Part shown: positions 1-7,600 of the stretch, in pieces
How positions within the stretch are numbered: position 1 is the first letter of the stretch
Layout: each line of letters begins with the position of its first letter
Origin: Cypionkella sp.
GTDB taxonomy: Bacteria; Pseudomonadota; Alphaproteobacteria; Rhodobacterales; Rhodobacteraceae
Assembly: GCA_018063485.1 (NCBI GenBank)
Contig: JAGPBG010000063.1
Coordinates: 1 to 9,389 of the forward strand
Reading direction: 5' to 3'
DNA length: 9,389 bases
Made by a program: the position numbers and the translations under genes
The notes under the pieces: generated by a model
What the model saw: only the letters and a program-made list of their open reading frames with translations
What the model was told of the DNA's origin: nothing
Databases searched by the model: none

Positions 1-330
1 GAAATCGGGCTGATCAACCCGATGCGCGGTGCGAACGGTTACCGTGCGTTCCGCGAAGGCGATTTGCATAAACTGAGGTTTCTTGCGCGGGCGCGATCGC
101 TGGGCTTTTCGATTGAGGATTGTCGAGCGCTTTTGTTCCTTTACCAAGACCGGGGCCGTGCCAGCGCCGATGTCAAACTTCTGGCCGAGGATCATATTGG
201 CAGGATTGAGCGGAAAATCATCGAGCTTCAATCCATGCACCGTAGTCTTTGGGATCTCGTCATGCGCTGTCATGGCGATGAAAGTCCCGAATGCCCGATC
301 CTCGACGATCTGGCGGGGACCGGTTCATGA
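1..330 (+). CDS. cueR: CueR/HmrR-type Cu(I)-responsive MerR regulator (5' partial)
   Basis: A cytoplasmic transcriptional activator of copper-export genes; MerR proteins bind as dimers and distort an over-long promoter spacer when metal is bound. The frame is open from base 1 and shows 109 residues, so about 20-25 N-terminal residues with the first part of the helix-turn-helix lie left of the window. The visible start EIGLINPMRGANGYRAF is the wing region typical of MerR proteins, followed by the long dimerisation helix. Near the C-terminus, CHGDESPECPILDDLAG has two cysteines eight residues apart before a short conserved helix. This matches the metal loop of CueR (Cys112/Cys120 in E. coli) and not the longer loops of MerR or ZntR, so Cu(I)/Ag(I)/Au(I) sensing is likely. 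The TGA stop (328-330) overlaps the start of chrA. Copper-efflux genes would be expected upstream, out of view. Confidence 0.9.
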   Translation, partial: EIGLINPMRGANGYRAFREGDLHKLRFLARARSLGFSIEDCRALLFLYQDRGRASADVKLLAEDHIGRIERKIIELQSMHRSLWDLVMRCHGDESPECPILDDLAGTGS

Positions 331-1547
331 TGCCATCCAGCCAAAGCGCCATGAACGGCAACCCCTGCGCCAAAGGCACAGCCGGTGAGGTTTTTGGTGC
401 TTTCCTGAAACTGGGGCTTACGTCCTTTGGTGGCCCGATTGCTCATCTTGGCTATCTTCGCGACGAGTTGGTCACGCGACGCAAATGGATCGACGAGGCC
501 GGATATGCCGACCTTGTGGCGCTGTGCCAGTTCTTGCCGGGCCCGGCCAGCAGTCAGACAGGCTTTGCGCTCGGCCTCTTGCGCGGCGGCCCGCTTGGCG
601 CACTGGCCGCATGGGCGGCGTTCACGCTGCCCTCGGCAATCCTTATGGTCCTGTTCGCCTTCGGGGCTGCCGCGTTCGCGGGGCCGGCAGGCCTTGGCCT
701 TGTTCACGGTCTGAAGGTGGTTGCGGTGGCCGTAGTGGCACAGGCGGTCTGGGGCATGGCGCGCACCCTTGCGCCCGACCGCACACGCGCCGCCATTGCG
801 CTTGCCGCAGTGCTGATCGTGGTCTTCGCAGGTGGCTCCCTGGGTCAGATCGCCGCCATCGTGATGGGGGGTCTGGCGGGCCTTTTGGCCTGTCGCGGCG
901 GCACCGCGCCATTGGCCGGACATCTGCAATTTCGCATTCCAAAGTCGGTTGGCCTCGGCGCGCTCGCGGTTTTCGGCCTGCTGCTGGTCTTGTTGCCGCT
1001 GGCGGCCAGCATGTCGCAAGGCGTGGCGCTGTTCGATGCCTTTTACCGGTCCGGGTCGCTGGTGTTCGGGGGCGGCCATGTCGTGCTGCCTCTGTTGCAG
1101 GCCGAGGTGGTGCCGCCGGGATGGGTCAGCAACGACGCCTTCCTTGCCGGATATGGGGCGGCGCAGGCCGTTCCCGGCCCGCTTTTCAGCTTTGCCGCCT
1201 ATCTCGGGGCGGTTACGGGGCCCGCGCCGAACGGCGTCTTCGGTGCCGCCATTGCGCTTGTGGCCATCTTCCTGCCGGGCTTTCTGCTGTTGATCGGAGC
1301 GTTGCCCTTCTGGGATGAATTTCGCTCACGCCGCTTTGCACAGGCTGCCATGCGTGGCGCGAATGCCGCCGTCGTCGGTATCCTTGGGGCTGCACTATAT
1401 GATCCGGTCTGGCGCAGTGCGATCCTCAATCCCTACGATTTCGCGCTCGCCCTGACTGCATTCATTCTGCTTGCGGTCTGGAAGGCTCCGCCCTGGATCG
1501 TAGTAGCCCTGACGGCGGCTGGCGGCGCCGCGTTGGGCCTTTCATAG
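327..1547 (+). CDS. chrA: ChrA chromate transporter, long-chain CHR family
   Basis: An inner-membrane transporter of the CHR superfamily, which exports chromate from the cytoplasm and thereby confers Cr(VI) tolerance. From the chosen start it has 406 residues, the usual size of two-domain ChrA, and two homologous halves are visible. The first has LTSFGGPIAHLGYLRDE (about residues 31-47) and QFLPGPASSQ (68-77). The second has SLVFGGGHVVLPLLQAEVV (244-262) and AVPGPLFSFAAYLGA (281-295). Hydrophobic stretches follow each half, about ten in all. ATG 327 is preferred because it forms an ATGA overlap with the cueR stop and has GGCGGGGA 7-8 nt upstream. ATG 330 and ATG 351 are in-frame alternatives. 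ATG 291 would add 12 non-conserved residues inside cueR and is less likely. Coupling to a copper regulator rather than to the usual ChrB is notable. The substrate is assigned by family only. Confidence 0.9.
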   Translation: MMPSSQSAMNGNPCAKGTAGEVFGAFLKLGLTSFGGPIAHLGYLRDELVTRRKWIDEAGYADLVALCQFLPGPASSQTGFALGLLRGGPLGALAAWAAFTLPSAILMVLFAFGAAAFAGPAGLGLVHGLKVVAVAVVAQAVWGMARTLAPDRTRAAIALAAVLIVVFAGGSLGQIAAIVMGGLAGLLACRGGTAPLAGHLQFRIPKSVGLGALAVFGLLLVLLPLAASMSQGVALFDAFYRSGSLVFGGGHVVLPLLQAEVVPPGWVSNDAFLAGYGAAQAVPGPLFSFAAYLGAVTGPAPNGVFGAAIALVAIFLPGFLLLIGALPFWDEFRSRRFAQAAMRGANAAVVGILGAALYDPVWRSAILNPYDFALALTAFILLAVWKAPPWIVVALTAAGGAALGLS

Positions 1548-1694
1548 CTCATTGTCATTCACCACTGGCAAACGAGAAACTTTTCGCGGCGATATTTCAG
1601 AGATCACCCACCGAACCCAAGGACCGGCGGCTTGCCACGGACCGCGCATGAATCAGGAAATTTCAAATTGCATCTAAAGTTCGGGTGCGGTGCG

Positions 1695-1711
1695 CTTAAG
1701 CGGCATTTAAG
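1695..1711 (+). promoter_or_regulatory. Putative PmrA/QseB-type response-regulator box
   Basis: The sequence is CTTAAG CGGCA TTTAAG: two direct hexamers 11 bp apart. It fits the published PmrA (BasR) consensus YTTAAK-N5-YTTAAK at every position and is in an otherwise GC-rich genome where TTAA is rare. An OmpR-type dimer binding two half-sites one helical turn apart fits this spacing. It lies 67 bp before the ATG of the exported-protein gene, and a QseB/PmrA-like regulator is encoded 670 bp downstream. No convincing -10 hexamer could be fixed, so the promoter itself is not annotated. A weaker CTAAAG (1674-1679) lies 21 bp further upstream and may be a degenerate third half-site. Confidence 0.6.
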
Positions 1712-1766
1712 GGAAGCAGATCAAACAGGGTTCAGCGCATCAAACAAGATGCCGAAATGATCCTTG

Positions 1767-1772
1767 AAGGAG
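1767..1772 (+). promoter_or_regulatory. Strong Shine-Dalgarno site that fixes the start at ATG 1779
   Basis: AAGGAG stands 6 nt before ATG 1779. This excludes the in-frame TTG at 1764 as the start, because that codon would lie upstream of and run through the ribosome binding site. Confidence 0.8.
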
Positions 1773-1778
1773 ATCCAA

Positions 1779-2252
1779 ATGCTGACTGTAAAATATATTG
1801 CCCCCGTCCTGTTCGGGATTGCACTTTCCCTGGCCCCTATGTCGGGCTTCGCACAAGACACATCTCATGACGGGCATGCCGCGAGCGAGCTCACCCTGAC
1901 ACTAAACGCCGGCGCGAAATGGCAAGGTGACGACAATATGCTCAAAGGCATGGACGCCATCCGGACGGCCTTCGCCGCCAATCTCGACGCGATCCACGAA
2001 GATCGCCTGCCGGCCGACGACTATAAGGCGCTGGCCGCCACAGTGATGGCGCAGACAGATTTCATGATCGAGAACTGCAAACTGGAGCCTGCCGTCGATG
2101 AGCAACTGCACAGCGTCCTTGGCCAGGTCATCGCAGGGGCATCCGACATGGAAGCGGGAAGCGAGCCCCGCGCCGGTGCGGTGATGATCGTTGAGGCGCT
2201 CAATGCCTATGGCGAGTATTTCGAGCATCCCGGCTGGCAGCCGCTGGACTGA
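1779..2252 (+). CDS. Small exported helical protein of unknown function
   Basis: 157 residues. The N-terminus is a clear Sec signal peptide: one lysine, a hydrophobic core (about residues 7-20) and a likely cleavage site after SGFA (residue 25). The mature protein of about 132 residues should be periplasmic. It begins with a short His-containing segment, DTSHDGHAASE. The rest looks almost wholly alpha-helical and acidic: AKWQGDDNMLKGMDAIRTAF (47-66), an Ala-rich helix ending in MIENCKLEP (96-104) with the only cysteine of the mature protein, then a helix with QLHSVLGQVIAG (109-120) and a final helix before EHPGW. The layout recalls small periplasmic proteins of proteobacteria sometimes labelled DnrO-like, but that is memory only and gives no function. 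A PmrA-type box upstream and a two-component system downstream suggest it is a target or accessory of that system. A role in metal binding or envelope stress is conjecture. Confidence 0.8.
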   Translation: MLTVKYIAPVLFGIALSLAPMSGFAQDTSHDGHAASELTLTLNAGAKWQGDDNMLKGMDAIRTAFAANLDAIHEDRLPADDYKALAATVMAQTDFMIENCKLEPAVDEQLHSVLGQVIAGASDMEAGSEPRAGAVMIVEALNAYGEYFEHPGWQPLD

Positions 2253-2276
2253 TCTGGCCGATCACCAACATCAGTC

Positions 2277-2306
2277 GCACGGGCCGCAAATGATCGCGGC
2301 CCGTGC
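2277..2306 (+). terminator. Perfect 11-bp GC-rich hairpin, probable terminator
   Basis: GCACGGGCCGC and GCGGCCCGTGC pair without mismatch around an 8-nt loop (2288-2295), starting 24 bp after the stop of the exported-protein gene. The following bases (TTGCTTCGCC) hold only a broken T-run, so termination may be partial. That would let some transcription reach the response-regulator gene. Confidence 0.65.
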
Positions 2307-2378
2307 TTGCTTCGCCATCGGTTCTGACGTTCAGTGTTCTGGCGGTGGAAAATCGGGAAATTCGGGGTTCATTCGGCA

Positions 2379-3044
2379 ATGCGCATTTTGCTGGTCGAAG
2401 ATGACAGCCTTCTGGGCAAGGGCGTGGTCGCGGGCCTTGCCCAGGCCGGCTGGGCGGTCGACTGGGTGGTTGATGGCCTTGATGCCGAAGCGGCTTTGAA
2501 AACCAATTCCTACGACAGTATCGTCCTCGACCTCGGCTTGCCGGGTATCGACGGGCTGACCCTGCTCGGGCGGCTGCGCGCCGCCAAGGATCGCACCCCG
2601 GTTCTTGTGCTGACCGCACGCGATACCCTTGCCGATCGCGTCGCAGGACTTGATGCGGGGGGTGACGATTACCTGGTCAAACCGTTCGAGTTGGCCGAAC
2701 TTCAGGCCCGGCTGCGTGCGCTTTTGCGGCGATCAAAGGGTGCGGCCGGCCCGCTCTTGCAGCACGGCAGGGTTGCGCTTGATCCGGCCAGCCACGCGGT
2801 GTTTCTCGATGGCACACCGGTCGAGCTTTCTGCGCGCGAATTCGCCACGTTGCAGGAATTGATGATGAACGCGGGAAGGGTGCGCACCCGCAGCCAGTTG
2901 GAAGACAGTCTTTATGGCTGGGGCGAAGAGATCGGCAGCAACACGGTTGAAGTTTACATCCACAATCTGCGGCGCAAGCTTTATGTCGACCTCATCCGCA
3001 CGATCCGCGGTGTCGGCTACATCATTGCGGCGGGTGAGGGATGA
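2379..3044 (+). CDS. OmpR/PhoB-family response regulator, QseB/PmrA group
   Basis: A 221-residue DNA-binding regulator, the normal length for QseB/PmrA (about 220). The receiver domain (1-116) keeps the acidic pair D8/D9, phosphoacceptor D51 in VLDLGLPGIDG, T79 in LVLTARD, and K101 in DDYLVKPF. The winged-helix domain (about 125-216) has LSAREFATLQELMMNAGRV, then the QseB-like stretch LYGWGEEIGSNTVEVYIHNL with RRKL after it, and ends IRTIRGVGYII. ATG 2379 is chosen because MRILLVEDD is the standard family start. ATG 2334 would add 15 unrelated residues. The stop overlaps the start of the kinase gene (ATGA). The PmrA-type box at 1695-1711 is the natural candidate operator. No second box is seen in the 126 bp directly upstream of this gene, so its own promoter is unclear and it may depend on read-through past the hairpin. 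Confidence 0.93.
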   Translation: MRILLVEDDSLLGKGVVAGLAQAGWAVDWVVDGLDAEAALKTNSYDSIVLDLGLPGIDGLTLLGRLRAAKDRTPVLVLTARDTLADRVAGLDAGGDDYLVKPFELAELQARLRALLRRSKGAAGPLLQHGRVALDPASHAVFLDGTPVELSAREFATLQELMMNAGRVRTRSQLEDSLYGWGEEIGSNTVEVYIHNLRRKLYVDLIRTIRGVGYIIAAGEG

Positions 3045-4405
3045 TCCGTTCGCTGCGCCAACGGCTGCTGTTCATTCTTGGCGGCAGCATCATCGCGGCC
3101 TGGCTGGCCACGGCATTCTTCTCATATCTCGACACCAGACAACTGATTGACGAGATGCTGGACACCCAACTTGCACAATCGGCCAATCTCCTTGTTGTCC
3201 TGCTCGACCGCCTGCCGCAGGGCGATCTGGCTGAAACCATGCTGCATCAACCGGGTGCCGACGCTGATCAGATGATTGCCTTTCGTGTTCAGGCAGGCAC
3301 CGGCAGCACCGAAGCCGACAGTGTGGGTTCGCCAGCCTTTCCGACCGATCACTGGCAACCAGGATTTCGCGATGCAACCTCGGATGGTCTGATATGGCGC
3401 GTGTTCGGGGCAACGGACGGCGCGGGGCACCTTGTCGAGGTGGCGCTGCGCCATGATGTCAAAGGCAAATTCGCCGACCGCGTGGCCGTTCACATCCTGC
3501 ATCCGCTGTGGATCGCGATTCCACTTCTTGGCTGTCTGATCTGGCTGTCGGTACGATGGGGGCTGCGCCCATTGCGCGACGTCACCTCGGCGGTCGAGCG
3601 CCGCAGCCCCGATGACATGCACGCACTTGGAGTCGGCACCGCACCTGATGAGATCCGCCCGCTTCTTGAGGCGCTTGACCGCCTGTTTGCACGTATCGCC
3701 CTGCTGCTTGACCGCGAACGCCGCTTTGCGGCCGATGCCGCGCATGAGTTGCGCACGCCGCTTGCCGCGATCAAGACCCATGCCCAGGTCGCCCGCCAGG
3801 AGCACGATCCGAAGAAATGTGCCGCAGCGATTGACGGGGTGATCGAAGGCGCCGACCGGGGCACGCGGCTGGTAGAGCAACTGCTGGTCCTGTCGCGGGT
3901 CGATCAGGATGCGGCCGCCGGGGCCAGCGAGGCGTTGAACCTTGCGGATATGGCGGTCGAATGCGTCGCGCAAGCAGCACCCAAAGCGGCGGCCAAGGGC
4001 ATCGACCTGGGTTTCGGTGGCGCATCATGCGACCCGGCCGTCGTGATCGGGAATGCAGATCTGCTCGGAGTCCTGTTGCGCAATCTGCTGGATAATGCGG
4101 TCCGCTACACCCCGGCCGGGGGGGAGGTGACGGTATCGGTCGAAACCCTTGAACAGATGGTCATTCTGCGGGTCGCCGACAGTGGCCCCGGCATTCCACC
4201 AGACCTGCGCGACCGGGTGTTCGACAGGTTCTACCGTGTGGTGGGTAGCGGGCAGCAGGGGAGCGGCCTGGGCCTTTCGATTGTTTTGCGCATTGCCGAA
4301 CTGCATGGCGGATCGGTCAAATTCGAGGTGGGAGAGGGCAGGCGCGGATTTGCCGTCATCGTCACATTGCCCGTCAGCGGTCAGGGCCAAAAGCCAGCCC
4401 GGTGA
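3041..4405 (+). CDS. QseC/PmrB-like sensor histidine kinase
   Basis: A 454-residue inner-membrane kinase, partner of the regulator it overlaps. The order is: TM1 (about residues 9-30), a periplasmic sensor of about 120 residues, TM2 (about 154-172), a HAMP-like linker beginning LRPLRDVTSAVERR (175-188), and the dimerisation domain with DAAHELRTPLAAIK (232-245; phosphoacceptor H235). The ATPase domain follows with N-box LLRNLLDNAVRYTP (345-358), G1 DSGPGIP (380-386), F-box FDRFYRV (394-400) and G2 GSGLGLSIV (407-415). All catalytic motifs are intact. The start of the sensor region, IDEMLDTQLAQSANLL, resembles the two-component kinase N-terminal (2CSK_N) domain of QseC/TctE-type kinases. The PmrB iron-sensing ExxE motif is not seen, so the ligand cannot be named. 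The ATGA overlap implies coupled synthesis of kinase and regulator. Confidence 0.93.
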   Translation: MIRSLRQRLLFILGGSIIAAWLATAFFSYLDTRQLIDEMLDTQLAQSANLLVVLLDRLPQGDLAETMLHQPGADADQMIAFRVQAGTGSTEADSVGSPAFPTDHWQPGFRDATSDGLIWRVFGATDGAGHLVEVALRHDVKGKFADRVAVHILHPLWIAIPLLGCLIWLSVRWGLRPLRDVTSAVERRSPDDMHALGVGTAPDEIRPLLEALDRLFARIALLLDRERRFAADAAHELRTPLAAIKTHAQVARQEHDPKKCAAAIDGVIEGADRGTRLVEQLLVLSRVDQDAAAGASEALNLADMAVECVAQAAPKAAAKGIDLGFGGASCDPAVVIGNADLLGVLLRNLLDNAVRYTPAGGEVTVSVETLEQMVILRVADSGPGIPPDLRDRVFDRFYRVVGSGQQGSGLGLSIVLRIAELHGGSVKFEVGEGRRGFAVIVTLPVSGQGQKPAR

Positions 4406-4450
4406 TGCGGTGCCGGGCTCGGTGTCGTACCTTTCCGGTCAGGTATCGGC

Positions 4451-4489
4451 CCTGCGGCCAACCTTTTTCAGGCTTTTGGTCAGCGCAGG
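4451..4489. terminator. Imperfect hairpin between convergent genes
   Basis: CCTGCGGCCAA (4451-4461) can pair with TTGGT (4476-4480) and CGCAGG (4484-4489), giving five plus six base pairs with a 3-nt bulge and a 14-nt loop. It sits in the 198-bp gap between the converging kinase and dnaE2 genes, where terminators for both strands are expected. Neither strand has a clear T-run after the stem, so the call is weak. A shorter stem, AGCCCGG/CCGGGCT (4396-4402/4413-4419), spans the kinase stop codon. Nothing else recognisable was found in this gap. Confidence 0.3.
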
Positions 4490-4603
4490 TGTCAAGAACT
4501 CCATCACGGCGCGGATGGCCGACTGCAACACGCAGCATCGGCATTCGGCGCTTGGAATCACGTTGCCGCACGGCTGTGGATTCAATTTCGGATCAATGTC
4601 AGA

Positions 4604-7600
4604 TCAATGGAAGTCCCGGCTCGGAAAGAGTTTCTTGGCCTGTGCGCGTGGATGATGTGCCACTGATCTGACGCTGCCGCCGACGGGCCGCTTTGTCTCA
4701 TCCGCCCGCCCGTCATTTGCCTCCATGACTACCGGGCGACCAAGTGTCGCCAGCAAGGTCGACACATCCTCTATCCGCTCTGCAATCAGGTGTGTGACGG
4801 CTCCATCGCGTTCAATCCTGCCCATGACACGAACCAGCCGCCCGGCGATTACAGCTTTGCGAAAGGCTTCGTAAACCTTTTTCCAGATCACGACATTTGC
4901 CGTGCCAGTTTCATCTTCAAGCGTCAGGAATATCACGCCGGAAGCGGTGCCGGGGCGTTGGCGGGTGATGACAAGCCCGGTGATCGTGACGCGCCCTTTT
5001 GCTTGCGGCAGGCGGTCATGGGGTAAACTTTCGGGCAGACCTGGGCGCAAAAGTTCCATCGGATGCGCTCGCAGCGACAGTCGCAGCGACAGATAATCCT
5101 CGATCACCTCCTGGCCCAGGGTCATTTGCGGCAGCGTGACGGCGGGTTCTGTTTCCCCCTCCCCGTCAGGTCCAAAGAGTGGCAGAGGTGCCGGAGCCTT
5201 CAGCGCCTTGGCGGACCACAGAGCATCTCGGCGGGTCAGACCAAGCGCGGCAAAGGCATCAGCTTCGGCGAGGCGCTCCAGCGTGTCGGGACGCACACCA
5301 GCCCTTCGCCAAAGGCTTTCTACGTCAGGATAGCCATTGCCGCGTGAAGCCGCTATCCATGAGGCATCCTCATCACGCATTCCCTTGATCTGGCGGAAGC
5401 CCAATCGCAGGGCTAACCCGCCATCCGCGCGTAGTTCCAGCGTGCAATCCCAGACGGAGTGATTGACCGAAATCGGTCGCACCTCGACGCCATGATCGCG
5501 CGCATCGCGCACCAGTTGCGCAGGGGCATAAAATCCCATCGGTTGGCTGTTCAACAAAGCACAGGTAAAGACGGCCTGATGGTGGCATTTCAGCCAAGCC
5601 GAGATATAGACCAATCTTGCAAAGCTCGCGGCGTGTGACTCCGGGAAGCCATAGCTGCCGAAACCTTCAATTTGAGCGAAACATCGCGCCGCGAAATCCG
5701 CATCATAGCCGCGCGCCAACATGCCGGAAACGAAACGATCTCGAAAGCTGCCAATGGTGCCCATGCGCTTGAAGGTAGCGAGACTGCGGCGCAGGCGGTC
5801 GGCCTCCGAGGGCGTAAAGCCCGCTGCGACCACGGCAATTTGCATTGCCTGTTCCTGAAACAGCGGCACACCATAGGTGCGTGCCAACACCTCCATTAAA
5901 GCAGGGCCAAGGTCTTCAACCTTTTCTCGGCCCATGCGACGGTTGATGAAGGGATGCACCATGCCACCTTGTATTGGGCCGGGACGAATGATGGCAACTT
6001 CGCAGACCAGATCATAAAACTTTCGAGGTTGCATTCGTGGCAAAAAGTTTAGCTGGGCGCGGCTCTCGACTTGGAACACGCCGATGGCGTCAGCCTTGCA
6101 AAGCATATCGTAGACTGGGACATTTTCGGGCGGCACGTTGGCGAGCGTCAGCCTTTGGCCCTTATGGTCGGCGAGCAGAGTAAAGGCCTTGCGGATCGCA
6201 GTGAGCATCCCGAGGGCAAGGATATCGACTTTCAACAAGCCGAGTGCGTCGATATCGTCCTTGTCCCATTCGATGATGGTGCGATCCTCCATCGCCGCGT
6301 TTTCAATAGGGCACAACTCATCCAGCCGTCCTTGGGTGATCACGAAGCCACCGACATGTTGCGACAGGTGCCGAGGGAAGCCGATAATCTCTCCGATCAA
6401 CTTTGCCGCCAGCACCATGCGGCTGTCAGCCGGGTCTAAGCCGGCGTCACGCATCCGGTCCTCGCCGGGCGCGGTGGAGGACCAGCCCCAAATCTGGCCT
6501 GCGAGGCGCGCTATCACGTCTTGGGACAGGCCCATGACCTTGCCCACCTCTCGGATAGCGGCGCGACTGCGAAAATGGATCACAACGGCCGTCAACCCGG
6601 CGCGCTCACGTCCGTAACGCTCGTAAATCCACTGGATCACTTCTTCGCGGCGCTCATGTTCGAAATCCACATCAATATCCGGCGGCTCGCCGCGCTCTTT
6701 CGAGATAAACCGCTCAAAGATCAGCGTAATGCTCTCTGGCGGCACTTCGGTAATGCCAAGCAGATAGCAGACCACCGAGTTGGCCGCCGAACCACGGCCC
6801 TGACATAGAATGCCTTTGGAGCGGGCGAATTGCACAATGTCATGTACGGTCAGGAAATATGGCGCATAATCCACCTCGCGGATCAGCGTCAGTTCCTTTT
6901 CCACGCGGTGGACGATCTTGGGTGGCGGGCCATCGGGATAGCGCCAATGCAGGCCGTCGCGCGTCAGCCGTTCAAGGCGAGCCTGTGCTGGTTCACCATC
7001 GCGCGCCTCATCGGGGTATTGATAGCGCAGATCGTCAAGACGGAACGCGCAGCGGTCGGCGATTTCGATCGTCCGGCGCAGAGCGGCGGGATGGCGGTGG
7101 AACAGACGGGCCATCTCACCCCCCGATTTCAGGCGGCGTTCGCCATTGGCCAGCCGCCGCGTGCCGATATTGTCAATCGTGCAGCCTTCCCGAAGACAGG
7201 TCAAAACATCGGCCAAGGGGCGGCGGGCTGAGCGGTGCATCAAGACATCGCCCACAGCGATCATTGGCATGTTTGCACCTTGGGAAAGTGCGGCCAGCCG
7301 ATCAATCCGGGTTTGATCCCGCCCGTCATAGCGTGGTGCCGCACCAAGAAAGCACTGGCCTGGAAAGGCACGCGCCATAGCGAAGAGATCGGCGCGGGTG
7401 GTGCCGGGGCTGACATCCTCCAGCGGGTCGGGGGGCAATGCAATCAGGATGATGCCCTTTGCCCAATCTAACAGATCGGCGCGATGAAGATGGCATTCGC
7501 CCTTCGGGGCACGCCGTTTGCCCAGCGACAGCAACCTTGTCAGGCGGGACCATGCGGCCAGATCAGTCGGTAGTGCCAACCACTGCACGTCGCTATCGGT

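Noticed and set aside
291..326. ATG 291 as the chrA start.
   Set aside because: It adds 12 residues unlike ChrA inside the cueR coding end; ATG 327 has the ATGA overlap and a purine-rich site upstream.
270..1079. Long antisense reading frame opposite chrA (269 codons), with similar ones opposite the kinase and dnaE2 genes.
   Set aside because: These are GC-rich shadows of well-supported genes; their translations are low-complexity (Arg/Gln/Pro-rich) with no recognisable motif.
1623..1665. Direct repeat GGACCG and the palindrome GAAATTTC in the gap after chrA, considered as a terminator or operator.
   Set aside because: GGACCG is repeated directly, not inverted, and the palindrome is short and AT-rich; neither makes a convincing hairpin or a known site.
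2321..2341. Three GTTC-type repeats (GTTCTG, GTTCAG, GTTCTG), considered as an alphaproteobacterial LexA/SOS box or a regulator site.
   Set aside because: The LexA box needs GTTC-N7-GTTC (11-bp period). These are 8 and 7 bp apart, and the gene downstream is not an SOS gene.
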